Positions 8,641-17,988 of a DNA stretch of 33,769 bases are shown piece after piece. Under the pieces are notes generated by a model, which worked only from the letters and a program-made list of their open reading frames with translations, did not search any database and was not told the origin of the DNA. Position 1 is the first letter of the stretch. Each line of letters opens with the position of its first letter. The stretch comes from Campylobacter showae CC57C (GTDB taxonomy: Bacteria; Campylobacterota; Campylobacteria; Campylobacterales; Campylobacteraceae). The stretch covers positions 1 to 33,769 of the forward strand of contig NZ_AOTD01000036.1 of the NCBI RefSeq assembly GCF_000344295.2, given 5' to 3'. The translations under genes were made by a program, and so were the position numbers.

Positions 8641-9546
8641 ATGAGTGAGCTAAATTTACTAAAAGAGCAGACAAAAGAGTTTTTACTAAATAGATACGGC
8701 GTAAACGGCCTTGTTCAAAGCGACATCGACTCGCTTGATTTTTACATCAGCGAAAAGACGCATGATTTTATCAATGTCATCTACAATCCATCTTTGTGCA
8801 TTATCTTGCAGGGGGCAAAGTCGGTGGGCTTTGGCGATGAGATGAGCGGATACAACGAGCAAAGGTATCTGCTTACATCCACCTACATGCCTCTAAGGGC
8901 GAGCCTAACCCACGCCTCAAAAGAGAGGCCATATATCTCGCTTACCCTTAAATTTAGCATGGATGAAATTTATGAAGTGCTGAAAAACGTCGAGATAAAA
9001 GAAGATAACATGTAAAAAAGCCAAAAGGGGGTATTTTTCGGCGATCTTACGGAGGAGATACTAGAGCCTGTTTTGCGCTTTATCTTGTTGCTTAAAAAGC
9101 CAAAAGAAAAGATCAAATTTCTCTCAGATCTTGCTAAAAAAGAGATCCTTTATACCCTTGTAACAAGCGACAAAAGCGGCTATTTTTTAAATAAATTTGC
9201 GATGCAAGGAAGCGTTTCTAACAAAATTTTGCATGCCGTAGCAAAGATAAAAAACGAGTTTACGCAAAAGCTAAATATGAAAGAGGTCGCGTGCGCTTGC
9301 GATATGAGCGAGTCTTCGCTATATCATAACTTCAAAATCGTAACCTCGCTAAGTCCCATCGCATTTCAAAAAAAGATCCGCCTAGAAGAGGCAAAAAATC
9401 TGCTCGCGACCAAAAATATCGGCGTAGCGCAGGCCGCCTTTGACGTAGGATACGAGAGCGCGTCGCAGTTTAGCCGCGAATACGCAAGGATGTTTGGCGT
9501 GCCGCCTAAAATTCACAGCAAAATTCTACGCTCCGGCGTGGCGTAA
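8641..9546 (+). pseudogene. AraC-family regulator (YqhC-like) split by an in-frame TAA
   Basis: Two open segments, 8641-9015 and 9016-9546, lie in the same reading frame and are separated only by the TAA at 9013-9015. The first encodes an AraC N-terminal ligand-binding domain (NPSLCIILQGAKSVGFGDE, TSTYMPLRASLTHAS). The second continues it (KKGVFFGDLTEEILEPVLRF in the family; here QKGVFFGDLTEEILEPVLRF) and ends with two helix-turn-helix motifs (MKEVACACDMSESSLYHNFK and AAFDVGYESASQFSREYARM). No insertion or deletion is needed to join them: a single base change would restore about 301 residues. Restart downstream is conceivable, since GGAGGAG at 9051-9057 precedes a TTG at 9073, and would give a DNA-binding fragment. 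It is divergent from the hydrolase/dehydrogenase genes it probably controlled. Confidence 0.85.
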
Positions 9547-9664
9547 GTTAAATTTGATCTAAATTTGACGAAAAAGGCAGAGGAAAGGGCTATTTAAATT
9601 TGGCGGTAAAATTTAGCTCGCACCGCTAGCTGCATTTTTCGGCTCGCCTCAAGCTCCGCCGTTT

Positions 9665-9700
9665 TTAAATTTTACGCAGGCTTTAGCGCGTAAAATTTAA
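9665..9700. terminator. Hairpin between convergent regulator and peptidase genes
   Basis: A perfect 13-bp inverted repeat (TTAAATTTTACGC and its complement) encloses a 10-base loop. It sits between convergent genes and could end transcripts from both sides. The surrounding gap 9547-9749 otherwise holds only AAATTT-rich sequence. Confidence 0.55.
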
Positions 9701-9749
9701 GCGCCGTTTTCTAAATTTATAGCACCCCTAGAATGCCGCGCGTCTAAAT

Positions 9750-10367
9750 TTACCGCCCTAAAATTTCAAATTTATCGCCGCGAACTGCGATCGCCTCGGC
9801 ATTGTTTATCGGCACCAAATTTAGCTTGCCGCCGTAAGCTTTTAAAATTTCAGCCGCGCTTTGCACGAACGGCTCCTCGCCGTAGTGCGGCACGGGGTAA
9901 AATTTAACCAGATCAAGCCCCGTTTGCGCCGCGGCCCCGTAGTCGCCCGCGTTGTCCATCACGCTGGCGTCCTCCACGCGGGGAGCCGCGATCATCGCAC
10001 CCGCCGACTCGCCCACGTACATGAGCTCGCCGCTTCGGACGCGACTAGCGATGAGGTCTGTAAGACCTTTCTTTTTAAGCTCGCGCAAAAGATAAAATGT
10101 GTTGCCGCCGCTTACGTAAAGCACCTGCGCTGCGCCGATCTTTGCCTTCGCTTCGGTCTCGCTCGTTTTTGAAACGTCTAAAATTTGAACCTCAAAGCCC
10201 ATTTTGGCAAACGCCTCTTTCGCCTCGTCCACGTAGTCTCGGTACTCCTCTACGTTTGCCGCAGTCGGGATAAAAAGCACCTCTTTAGCGCGGATATTTT
10301 GCCTCGCATAGTCCTCAAAAAGCGTCGCCGCGCCCGCAAAATAGGAGCATAAAAACATCTCTATCAT
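9750..10367 (-). CDS. pepE: Peptidase E-like protein (family S51)
   Basis: The 205-residue product resembles PepE, a cytoplasmic serine peptidase that cleaves Asp-X dipeptides and has a class I glutamine-amidotransferase-like fold. Evidence is the strand-loop YVSGGNTFYLLREL, the nucleophile elbow GESAGAM with S121, and H161 in PVPHYGEEPF; the order and numbering fit the family. I chose the ATG at 10367. An upstream TTG at 10382 overlaps the ribosome site AAAGGA and would add five residues (MKGKT). It is divergent from argH, with only 86 bases between them. Other S51-type proteins (cyanophycinase relatives) are possible, but the length favours PepE. Confidence 0.83.
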   Translation of the reverse strand: MIEMFLCSYFAGAATLFEDYARQNIRAKEVLFIPTAANVEEYRDYVDEAKEAFAKMGFEVQILDVSKTSETEAKAKIGAAQVLYVSGGNTFYLLRELKKKGLTDLIASRVRSGELMYVGESAGAMIAAPRVEDASVMDNAGDYGAAAQTGLDLVKFYPVPHYGEEPFVQSAAEILKAYGGKLNLVPINNAEAIAVRGDKFEILGR

Positions 10368-10417
10368 CGTTTTTCCTTTCAAAAGACCGAAATTTTGCGC
10401 TATTTTAGCTTAAATTT

Positions 10418-10423
10418 TATAAA
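10418..10423 (+). promoter_or_regulatory. Candidate -10 box for argH
   Basis: TATAAA follows AAATTT in the short divergent region, 30 bases before the argH start. Confidence 0.35.
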
Positions 10424-10453
10424 ATCACCGAAAATTTAAACGAAGGAGCGAGC

Positions 10454-11836
10454 GTGAAAAAAATGTGGGAGGGGCGCTTTAGTGAGGCGAGTTCGGCGCT
10501 TTTGGAGGAATTTAACGCCTCGATCGGCTTTGATAGAGCGCTTTGGCAGGAGGACATCGCGGGCAGCAAGGCGCACGCTCGGATGCTCGGCGCTTGCGGA
10601 ATTTTGAAGGCTGAGGAGAGCGAAAAGATCGTCGCAGGGCTTGACGCCGTGTTTGAGGAGATAAAAAGCGATAAATTTGAGTTTAAAACCGCCGACGAGG
10701 ATATCCATATGGCGGTCGAAAAGCGCCTAAGCGAGCTCATCGGAAGCGATCTTGGCGGTAGGCTGCACACTGCGCGCAGCAGAAACGACCAGGTCGCACT
10801 TGATTTTCGCCTCTACGTGCTTAAAAGCGGCGCTGCAATCGCCGAAAAGATCCGCGAACTAGTCGCCGCTTTGCGAGATATAGCTAGCGAGCACACGGAC
10901 ACGCTGATGCCCGGCTACACGCACCTTCAACACGCTCAGCCCGTGAGCCTTGCGTATCATTTGCTAGCTTACGCGTTTATGTTTCGCCGCGACTACGAGC
11001 GCTTTGCCAGCTCACGCGAGCGAAACAACCTCGGTCCGCTAGGCTCTGCCGCGCTTGCCGGCACGCCGCATCCGATAAATCGCGAGCTAGTCGCGCAGCA
11101 GCTCGGGTTTGCGGGAGTAACGCCAAATGCGATGGATAGCGTCAGTGACCGCGACTTCGCACTGGAGATTTTGTTTAACGTAAGCGTGCTGATGACGCAT
11201 GCGTCGCGCCTGTGCGAGGAGCTCATCTTGTGGAGCTCGCAGGAGTTCGGCTTTGTCACGATCAGCGACGCATACAGCACGGGCAGCTCGATCATGCCGC
11301 AGAAGAAAAACCCAGACGTCGCCGAACTCATCCGCGGCAAAACGGGGCGCGTAAACGGCAATCTCGTCGCGCTGCTAACGGTGATGAAGGGCTTGCCGCT
11401 AGCATACAACAAGGACATGCAAGAGGACAAGGAGGGTGTTTTTGACAGCGTCGCCACCTCGCTTGCGAGCCTTGAAATTTTAAAACAGATGCTAAAAACG
11501 GCTAAATTTAACGAGCAAAATATGCTAACAATGACGCGCCGCGGGCACCTCACGGCAACCGATCTAGCCGACTATCTCGTGCGGGAGAAAAACGTGCCGT
11601 TTAGACAAGCTCACTTCATCACGGGCAAAGCTGTGGCGTATGCGGAAAATTTAGGTTTAGATTTGAGCGAGCTAAATGCGCAGCAGCTTGCAAGCGTGGA
11701 CGAGAGCCTGGGCGGCGATGCGGTTAAATTTCTTGATCTAAACGCTTCTAAGGAGGCGCGCAAGTCGCAAGGAGGCACGGCAAATAAGAGCGTTGCGGCG
11801 CAGATTGAAATTTTAAACGAGTGGCTGAAAGGCTAA
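10454..11836 (+). CDS. argH: Argininosuccinate lyase
   Basis: ArgH splits argininosuccinate into arginine and fumarate, the last step of arginine synthesis. At 460 residues it has normal length. The start is GTG, with AAGGAG seven bases upstream; an ATG three codons later (MWEGRF) is a weaker option because it is too far from that site. Motifs are KMWEGRF at the N-terminus, [19 protein letters not shown]-like [11 protein letters not shown], and the superfamily signature [12 protein letters not shown]. In C. jejuni argH adjoins pckA; here about 6.3 kb intervenes. Confidence 0.97.
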   Translation: MKKMWEGRFSEASSALLEEFNASIGFDRALWQEDIAGSKAHARMLGACGILKAEESEKIVAGLDAVFEEIKSDKFEFKTADEDIHMAVEKRLSELIGSDLGGRLHTARSRNDQVALDFRLYVLKSGAAIAEKIRELVAALRDIASEHTDTLMPGYTHLQHAQPVSLAYHLLAYAFMFRRDYERFASSRERNNLGPLGSAALAGTPHPINRELVAQQLGFAGVTPNAMDSVSDRDFALEILFNVSVLMTHASRLCEELILWSSQEFGFVTISDAYSTGSSIMPQKKNPDVAELIRGKTGRVNGNLVALLTVMKGLPLAYNKDMQEDKEGVFDSVATSLASLEILKQMLKTAKFNEQNMLTMTRRGHLTATDLADYLVREKNVPFRQAHFITGKAVAYAENLGLDLSELNAQQLASVDESLGGDAVKFLDLNASKEARKSQGGTANKSVAAQIEILNEWLKG

Positions 11837-11854
11837 ATTTAAGGAGTCAAATTT

Positions 11855-11889
11855 GACCGCTCGACTTAGCAAAAGCGGCGGTCTTTTTT
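11855..11889 (+). terminator. Intrinsic terminator of argH
   Basis: GACCGC (11855-11860) pairs with GCGGTC (11878-11883), and six Ts follow. The loop is 17 bases. It lies 18 bases after the argH stop. Confidence 0.7.
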
Positions 11890-11934
11890 GGAGATTTAGC
11901 GAGCTTGCTGTAGCTGTGACCAGCTCGCTAAGCA

Positions 11935-11965
11935 AAATTTACGCTCAAATTTCGAGCGTAAATTT
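11935..11965 (-). terminator. Terminator overlapping the HIT gene stop
   Basis: A perfect 12-bp stem (AAATTTACGCTC with GAGCGTAAATTT) and a seven-base loop overlaps the stop codon of the minus-strand HIT gene. On that strand a short T-run follows. It may also block read-through from argH. Confidence 0.6.
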
Positions 11966-12317
11966 AAAACATGCTTTGCGGATCTGTCGCGGTATCTACC
12001 CAGCCCAGCTTTGCTCCGGCTAGCAGGTGAAAGTGCAGATGCATGACCTCTTGGCCGCCGTTTTCGCCGCAGTTTGTGACTAGGCGGTATCCGCTCTTAT
12101 CTACGCCCATCAGCACCGCGACCTCTTGGATAAATTTCGTCATCTCGCCCATCAGCGCCCCGTCCATCTCCTGGAAATTTTCAAAGTGTTTTTTCGGGAT
12201 GATCAAAATATGAATCGGAGCCTTTGGGTTTATATCGTTAAATGCTAGAAATTTGTCGTTTTCCAGCACTTTGTTACAAGGTATTTCGCCTGCTACGATT
12301 TTTTCGAATATCGTCAT
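11964..12317 (-). CDS. HIT-family nucleotide hydrolase (HinT-like)
   Basis: This 117-residue cytoplasmic protein has the full histidine-triad motif HLHFHLL with H93, H95 and H97, and the N-terminal FEKIVAGEIPCNKV and PKAPIHILIIPKKH blocks typical of HinT. Such proteins hydrolyse nucleoside phosphoramidates, including aminoacyl-adenylates released by tRNA synthetases. It is divergent from pheS, an arrangement I recall for Cj0898/Cj0897c. The ATG has a CAGGAGAA ribosome site. Confidence 0.92.
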   Translation of the reverse strand: MTIFEKIVAGEIPCNKVLENDKFLAFNDINPKAPIHILIIPKKHFENFQEMDGALMGEMTKFIQEVAVLMGVDKSGYRLVTNCGENGGQEVMHLHFHLLAGAKLGWVDTATDPQSMF

Positions 12318-12345
12318 GATTTTCTCCTGGTTAAAATTTGGCTTA

Positions 12346-12351
12346 ATTATA
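12346..12351 (-). promoter_or_regulatory. Candidate -10 box for the HIT gene
   Basis: Minus-strand TTGTTATAAT contains a perfect TATAAT, 29 bases before the HIT start. Confidence 0.5.
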
Positions 12352-12405
12352 ACAAGTAAAAGTTAAAATTTCCCGCCTTTTAGGCAGATTTTATCAAATT
12401 TTGAC

Positions 12406-12411
12406 TACAAT
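12406..12411 (+). promoter_or_regulatory. Candidate -10 box for the pheS operon
   Basis: TTTTGACTACAAT provides TACAAT at 12406-12411, 29 bases before the TTG start of pheS. Confidence 0.4.
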
Positions 12412-12440
12412 CTATCCTAAAATTCAGTAAAGGTAAAAAC

Positions 12441-13433
12441 TTGCAAGAGTATAGAGAAAGTATCGCAAAATGCGGGAATTTAGCGGATTTAGACAAGATT
12501 CGCGTCGCTCTACTGGGCAAAAAGGGTGCGATCACGTCGGAGTTTGCTAAGCTTAAGGATATGGACGAAGCGGCCAAGAAGGAATTTGCGGCAAATTTAA
12601 ACAAGCTAAGAGACGAATTTGAATCGCTTTTAGCGGCTAAAAAAACCGAGCTTGAAAGCGGCGAGATAAAAGCCAAAATGAAGGCCGAGGCCATCGACAT
12701 CACGCTATTTAACGAGCCCTCAAGCGCGGGTGCGCTGCACCCCGTGATGGCTACGATGGATAAGATCATCGAGTACTTTATGATGCAAAATTTCTCGCTC
12801 GAGACGGGACCGCTGATCGAGGATGATTTTCATAACTTCGAGGCGCTAAATTTGCCTAAATATCACCCCGCGCGCGACATGCAAGATACATTTTATTTTA
12901 AGGATTTTAGGTTGCTCCGCACTCACACTAGCCCCGTGCAGGTGCGCACGATGATGAGCAAAAAGCCGCCGATTCGCATGATAGCGCCGGGAACCGTGTT
13001 TCGCCGCGATATGGATCTAACGCACACGCCGATGTTTCATCAGGTAGAAGGTCTCGTGGTCGAGGAGGGCGGCGCGGTGAGCTTTGCAAATTTAAAATCA
13101 ATGCTTGAAAATTTCTTAAAATACATATTCGGCGACGTTAAAGTGCGCTTTCGCCCTAGCTTTTTTCCGTTTACGGAGCCTAGCGCGGAGGTCGATATCA
13201 GCTGTATTTTCTGTCACGGCGACGGATGTCGCGTATGCAAGCAAACGGGCTGGCTCGAGGTACTAGGATGCGGCGTGGTAGATCCGAACGTCTTTAAGGC
13301 TGTGGGCTACAAAAACGTGAGCGGAAACGCATTTGGGCTTGGAGTCGAGAGATTTGCGATGCTGCTTCATCAAATTCCTGATTTGCGCTCGCTTTTCGAG
13401 GGAGATTTAAGATTATTGGAGCAGTTTAAATGA
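12441..13433 (+). CDS. pheS: Phenylalanyl-tRNA synthetase alpha subunit
   Basis: PheS is the catalytic subunit of the alpha2-beta2 class II enzyme that charges tRNA-Phe. The 330-residue protein has an N-terminal coiled-coil region (about residues 1-85), then the class II core with [40 protein letters not shown] (motif 2 region) and GLGVERFAM (motif 3). A cysteine cluster, [17 protein letters not shown], precedes [11 protein letters not shown], as in many bacterial PheS. The start is TTG with AAAGG at normal spacing. The stop overlaps the pheT start by four bases. Confidence 0.96.
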   Translation: MQEYRESIAKCGNLADLDKIRVALLGKKGAITSEFAKLKDMDEAAKKEFAANLNKLRDEFESLLAAKKTELESGEIKAKMKAEAIDITLFNEPSSAGALHPVMATMDKIIEYFMMQNFSLETGPLIEDDFHNFEALNLPKYHPARDMQDTFYFKDFRLLRTHTSPVQVRTMMSKKPPIRMIAPGTVFRRDMDLTHTPMFHQVEGLVVEEGGAVSFANLKSMLENFLKYIFGDVKVRFRPSFFPFTEPSAEVDISCIFCHGDGCRVCKQTGWLEVLGCGVVDPNVFKAVGYKNVSGNAFGLGVERFAMLLHQIPDLRSLFEGDLRLLEQFK

Positions 13434-15763
13434 TAATTTCAAGAAATTGGCTAAACGAATGGCTGGACATCTCAAGCGTAACGAGCGAAACTCTGCTAAA
13501 GACGTTAAATTCGATCGGGCTTGAGGTCGATAGCTTTAAAGAGATCAGGGTACCTAAAAACATCGTCGTAGGCTACGTAAAAAGCAAGATAAAACACGAA
13601 AACGCCGAGAAACTAAGCGTTTGTCAAGTGGACGTGGGCGGCGAGACGCTACAAATCGTCTGTGGTGCGAAAAACGTCGAGGCTGGACAGTTCGTGCCCG
13701 TGGCGCTATCAGGCGCCGTTATGCCAAGCGGCCTGGAGATAAAGAGGGCAAAACTACGCGGCGTGGAGTCAAACGGTATGATCTGCTCATCCGTCGAGCT
13801 AGATCTAGTTAAAACAAACGACGGCATAATGCCGCTAGATGAAAGTATCGGCGAGCTAAAACTGGGCAAAGAAATTTGCGAATATCCGCTACTAAACGAC
13901 GATATCATCGAGATCGAGCTAACGCCAAACCGCGGCGACTGCCTAAGCGTCTACGGCGTAGCGAGGGATCTATCGGCCGCACTTGATCTGCCGCTAAAAG
14001 ACGCCGCCAGATACGAAGAGGGCGAAAATTTGCTCGGTATCGGGCGCATCTTGGCTATCCATGCCGAGGAAAATTTACAAAGCAGCTTTCAGTACCGCGC
14101 TTTTGAGATAAAAGAGTATTTTGACGAAAATTTGCTGATGAAGATCCGTTTGGCTCTGATCGAGTGCGATAAGCAAAACCGCATCGAGCGCCTGCTAGAC
14201 TACGCTACGCATTCAACCGGCGTGCTTTTTAGCGCGTATGACTACGCAAAGCTCAAAAAGGACGACGAGCGCGCGGTTTTTGATCTGCAAAAGGGCGCAA
14301 ATTTAGCGACTGAAATTTTGGCCGGCGGCGAGCTTTTGGGCGTCGGCGGAGTGTATCAGACCGATGCGGCCAGACTTGACGAAAATAGCAAACTAATCAT
14401 AGTGGAGGCTAGCTACACCGATCCTCAAGTGATCGCGACAACCGTCTACGAAGATAAGCAAATGCCGCGCCAAGCGCAGGCTTACCGCTCGCTAAGAGGT
14501 AGCGAGCCAAACGTCGGCTTTGGAGCCGATTTTTTATTTAAACAACTAGCCGCGCTAAAATCGGTCGCGCTTTATGCGGGCTCTCAGCAAAGCGTAATGA
14601 CGCGCGAACCGAAGGTCGTGAGCTTTACGATGAATGAAATGCAAAAAATGATCGGTCAAGAAGTCGCTCAAAACGACGTCGTAAGGATACTTAAAAAGCT
14701 TGGATTTAGCCTAACTTTTAACGCCGAAAAAGAGGGCGCGAACGTGAAGGTACCGTTATTTCGCCACGATATCGTAAATGCGCAGGACGTGTGCGAGGAG
14801 ATCGTGCGAATGGTCGGTATCGATAATATCGCCTCAAAGCCGCTAAATTTCAGCGAAGCTAACCGCATAAACGATACTTTTACCGACTACAAAAATGCGC
14901 TAAATTTGCGTAAAAAAGCGGCCGCGGCCGGATTTTTCGAGAGCGTGCATTATGTATTTGACGACGCCGGCGAGCTAGCGGCGCTCGGTTTCGCGCCTTG
15001 CAAGGCCGAGATAGCCAACCCGATAAATAGCGAGCTAAACACGCTAAGGCCGACGCTTGCAAATCACTTGCTAAAATCGGCCGAGCGAAACGTAAAAAAT
15101 CAGCGAAAATCGGTCAAAATTTTTGAATTCGGTAGCGTATTTAGCCAGAGCGGAGAGCAGAGCGAGAGATTTGGCTTCGTAGCTAGCGGACTGACAAAAG
15201 AACCTAGCCTACTAAACGGCGCAAAGCCTGCAGATATCGACTTTTTGGGCTTTGCGACGGCGGTTAGAAACGCGATCGGCGAATTTGAGCTAAAAGCGTG
15301 CGACGACGTAAAATATCTAAGCGAATTTGAACAAGCGAAAATCTATCAAAACGGCCTTTGCGTGGGCTATATCGGCCGCGTGGACGCGCGAGTCGAGGCT
15401 GCGCGCGACCTGCCGCGAACCTATCTTTGCGAGATAGAGTTTGAAAAGCTTAAATTTAATAGCGCAATCGTCAAAGCCTACTCGAAATTCCCCGCTATCA
15501 GCAGAGACCTAAGCCTAATCGTGCCTAAATCTATGAAATTTGAAGCGATAAAAGAGTGCATAAACGCGCTAAAAATCGAATGCCTAAAAGAATTTGCGCC
15601 GGTTGATATATATTCAGACGATAAGCTCGGAGACGATGTGAGCCTCAGCGTCAAATTTAACTTCCAAGACATACAAAAAACGCTCGAAGACGAGGAAGTG
15701 GCAGCGATAATGGATAAAATTTTGGACGCTTTAAAGCAAAATTTAAATATCGGACTAAGATGA
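13430..15763 (+). CDS. pheT: Phenylalanyl-tRNA synthetase beta subunit
   Basis: The 777-residue product has an N-terminal EMAP-like tRNA-binding domain (residues about 40-150, with [17 protein letters not shown]), the core B-domains ([23 protein letters not shown], truncated here as [19 protein letters not shown]) and a C-terminal ferredoxin-fold anticodon-binding domain ([16 protein letters not shown]). It supplies editing and tRNA binding to PheS. It overlaps pheS and aroA by ATGA on both sides, so translation of the three is coupled. Confidence 0.96.
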   Translation: MIISRNWLNEWLDISSVTSETLLKTLNSIGLEVDSFKEIRVPKNIVVGYVKSKIKHENAEKLSVCQVDVGGETLQIVCGAKNVEAGQFVPVALSGAVMPSGLEIKRAKLRGVESNGMICSSVELDLVKTNDGIMPLDESIGELKLGKEICEYPLLNDDIIEIELTPNRGDCLSVYGVARDLSAALDLPLKDAARYEEGENLLGIGRILAIHAEENLQSSFQYRAFEIKEYFDENLLMKIRLALIECDKQNRIERLLDYATHSTGVLFSAYDYAKLKKDDERAVFDLQKGANLATEILAGGELLGVGGVYQTDAARLDENSKLIIVEASYTDPQVIATTVYEDKQMPRQAQAYRSLRGSEPNVGFGADFLFKQLAALKSVALYAGSQQSVMTREPKVVSFTMNEMQKMIGQEVAQNDVVRILKKLGFSLTFNAEKEGANVKVPLFRHDIVNAQDVCEEIVRMVGIDNIASKPLNFSEANRINDTFTDYKNALNLRKKAAAAGFFESVHYVFDDAGELAALGFAPCKAEIANPINSELNTLRPTLANHLLKSAERNVKNQRKSVKIFEFGSVFSQSGEQSERFGFVASGLTKEPSLLNGAKPADIDFLGFATAVRNAIGEFELKACDDVKYLSEFEQAKIYQNGLCVGYIGRVDARVEAARDLPRTYLCEIEFEKLKFNSAIVKAYSKFPAISRDLSLIVPKSMKFEAIKECINALKIECLKEFAPVDIYSDDKLGDDVSLSVKFNFQDIQKTLEDEEVAAIMDKILDALKQNLNIGLR

Positions 15764-17034
15764 AAGTTTATGCATTAAGAACGCCGATAAGCGCGAGTCT
15801 GGAAAATATCGCGGCGGATAAATCCATCTCGCATAGATGCGCGATATTTTCGCTTTTAAGCGATAAGCCAAGCCGCGTAAAAAATTATCTAAAGGCCGAA
15901 GATACGCTAAATACGCTAGAAATCATAAAAAATCTCGGCGCGCGTATCGAGGAAAAAGAGGGCGAGCTAATCATAACTCCGAGCGCAAATTTAAAAGAGC
16001 CTAGCGTTGTTTTAGAGTGCGGAAACTCGGGCACGGCGATGAGGCTTTTTATGGGCTTTTTGGCCGCTAGCGAGGGTTTTTTCGTGCTAAGCGGCGATGA
16101 GTTTTTAAACCGTCGCCCGATGGCACGCGTGGCTAAACCGCTGATCAGCGTCGGAGCTAAGATAGACGGCGCAAATAGCGGAGATCACGCGCCTTTGGCT
16201 ATCCGCGGCAAGAAGCTGGAGTATTTTAAATTTGACAGTAAAATCGCCTCTGCGCAGGTAAAATCGGCGCTGATTTTGGCGGGGCTAAAGTCAAACGGCT
16301 GCGAGCTTAGCGAGCCTGAGCTTAGCCGAGATCACACCGAGAGGATGCTTTCGGGCATGGGGGCGAGTCTGCAAATTTTACCGCACGGCGTCAAAGTGGA
16401 GCCGATGAGCGCGCCGCTAAAACCGCTTGAAATTTGCGTACCAAACGACCCTAGTTCGGCATTTTTCTTTGCCGTAGCCGCAGCGATAATCCCAAATTCT
16501 CACATCGTGCTAAAAAATATGTTGCTAAATAAAACGCGCGTGGAGGCCTTTAAAATTTTAGCCAAAATGGGCGCGCAAGTAACGTTTAAAGAGACTTCCG
16601 GCACATACGAAAGCATCGGCGAGATCGAGATAAAGTACGCGCCGTTAAAGGCTGTGGACGTGAGCGAAAATATCTCGTGGCTGATCGATGAGGTGCCCGC
16701 GCTTGCCATCGCATTTGCAAATGCGCAGGGCATTAGCAGCGTAAGAAACGCAAAAGAGCTTCGCGTCAAAGAGAGCGACCGCATCGCGATCATGGTGCAA
16801 GGGCTGCGAAAATGCGGGCTTGAGGTAGAAGAATTTGAAGACGGCTTTAGCGTAAAAGGCGGCGAGGCAAACTGTGCTATCATCGACAGCAACGGCGATC
16901 ACCGTATCGCGATGAGCTTTGCGGTGCTTGGGCTAAAATGCGGAATGGTTATAGAAAAAAGCGAATTTATCGCGACTTCGTTTCCGAATTTTAGCGGGAT
17001 TTTAAGACAACTGGGGGCTAGTGTTGAAGATTGA
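15760..17034 (+). CDS. aroA: EPSP synthase (3-phosphoshikimate 1-carboxyvinyltransferase)
   Basis: AroA transfers enolpyruvate from PEP to shikimate-3-phosphate, the sixth step of the chorismate pathway. The 424-residue product has the substrate loop ADKSISHRCAIF near the N-terminus, LECGNSGTAMRLFMG (PEP site), FLNRRPMARV, and RVKESDRIA with DHRIAMSFAV near the C-terminus. Placing aroA directly after pheST groups phenylalanine precursor synthesis with its use, as in C. jejuni. The ispH start lies inside its last codons. Confidence 0.96.
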   Translation: MKVYALRTPISASLENIAADKSISHRCAIFSLLSDKPSRVKNYLKAEDTLNTLEIIKNLGARIEEKEGELIITPSANLKEPSVVLECGNSGTAMRLFMGFLAASEGFFVLSGDEFLNRRPMARVAKPLISVGAKIDGANSGDHAPLAIRGKKLEYFKFDSKIASAQVKSALILAGLKSNGCELSEPELSRDHTERMLSGMGASLQILPHGVKVEPMSAPLKPLEICVPNDPSSAFFFAVAAAIIPNSHIVLKNMLLNKTRVEAFKILAKMGAQVTFKETSGTYESIGEIEIKYAPLKAVDVSENISWLIDEVPALAIAFANAQGISSVRNAKELRVKESDRIAIMVQGLRKCGLEVEEFEDGFSVKGGEANCAIIDSNGDHRIAMSFAVLGLKCGMVIEKSEFIATSFPNFSGILRQLGASVED

Positions 17035-17854
17035 GCTTGCTAGCAGCTACGGCTTTTGTTTTGGCGTCAAGCGCGCTATAAAAATCGCCGAAAACGCTAA
17101 GGACGCCGTAACCATCGGACCCATTATTCATAACAACGACGAGATAAACCGCCTAAATAAAAATTTTAACGTCAAAACACTTGAGGGAATAAGCGAAATC
17201 GACGGCGAAAAAAAAGCGATCATCCGCACGCACGGCATCACAAAAGGTGACCTAGCCGAGCTAAAAAAAAGCGACATAAAGGTGATTGACGCCACATGCC
17301 CATTTGTGACCAAACCGCAGCAAATTTGCGAGAAAATGAGTAAAGAGGGCTACGATATCGTGATTTTCGGCGATGAAAAACATCCTGAGATAAAGGGCGT
17401 GAAATCATATGCCGTTGGTAAGGTATTTGTCGTGCTAGAAGAGAGTGAGCTAGAGAACGTAAAGCTAGCTCAAAAAGTAGCCGTTATCAGTCAAACGACG
17501 CGTAAAGTAGAAAAATTTATGCAAATCGTAAATTATTTGATGCTACGCGTAAAAGAAGTGCGAGTTTTTAACACTATTTGCAACGCTACTTTTGAAAACC
17601 AAGAAGCTGTTAAAAACTTAGCCGTTAGAGCCGACGTGATGGTCGTAATCGGCGGCAAAAACAGCTCAAACACAAAGCAGCTTTATCTCATCTCAAAAAC
17701 CGCCTGCGAGGATAGCTATCTCGTGGAAAACGAACTAGAGCTCGAGCGCGCGTGGTTTGAGGGGAAAAAACTCTGCGGAGTGAGTGCAGGAGCCTCTACG
17801 CCCGATTGGATTATCCAAAAAGTTGTTGATAAACTAGAGAGCTTTCAAATTTAA
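17021..17854 (+). CDS. ispH: 4-hydroxy-3-methylbut-2-enyl diphosphate reductase
   Basis: IspH is a [4Fe-4S] enzyme making IPP and DMAPP in the last step of the MEP isoprenoid pathway. Three cluster cysteines are visible: C13 (GFCFGVKRA), C93 (DATCPFV) and C187 (NTICNATFENQ). The TTRK and SNTKQL motifs (SQTTRKVEKF; SSNTKQLY) and the terminal GASTPDWII are family features. At 277 residues it is normal. The start is GTG (a TTG follows immediately), overlapping aroA by 14 bases, with CTGGGGG as a possible ribosome site. Confidence 0.96.
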   Translation: MLKIELASSYGFCFGVKRAIKIAENAKDAVTIGPIIHNNDEINRLNKNFNVKTLEGISEIDGEKKAIIRTHGITKGDLAELKKSDIKVIDATCPFVTKPQQICEKMSKEGYDIVIFGDEKHPEIKGVKSYAVGKVFVVLEESELENVKLAQKVAVISQTTRKVEKFMQIVNYLMLRVKEVRVFNTICNATFENQEAVKNLAVRADVMVVIGGKNSSNTKQLYLISKTACEDSYLVENELELERAWFEGKKLCGVSAGASTPDWIIQKVVDKLESFQI

Positions 17855-17988
17855 TAAACAGGCATTACTTTTTTAAACAAAATTTTAAATTTGACCCTGA
17901 AATTTTGCAAGTTAATCTACAAATAAGTTAATATTAAGTAAAATTGGCCTTAATTGTGTCAAAGCAAAATATATACAAAAGGAACAAG

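Noticed and set aside
8641-9546. Two separate genes, an AraC N-domain protein and a DNA-binding protein
   Set aside because: Both halves are in one frame with coding-like sequence between them, and together they make one normal AraC-family protein.
10368-10382. TTG start of the PepE-like gene
   Set aside because: The TTG overlaps the ribosome site that serves the ATG at 10367.
17944-17988. N-terminal extension of ribosomal protein S1
   Set aside because: It starts at TTG without a ribosome site, while AAAAGGA stands directly before the ATG at 17989.
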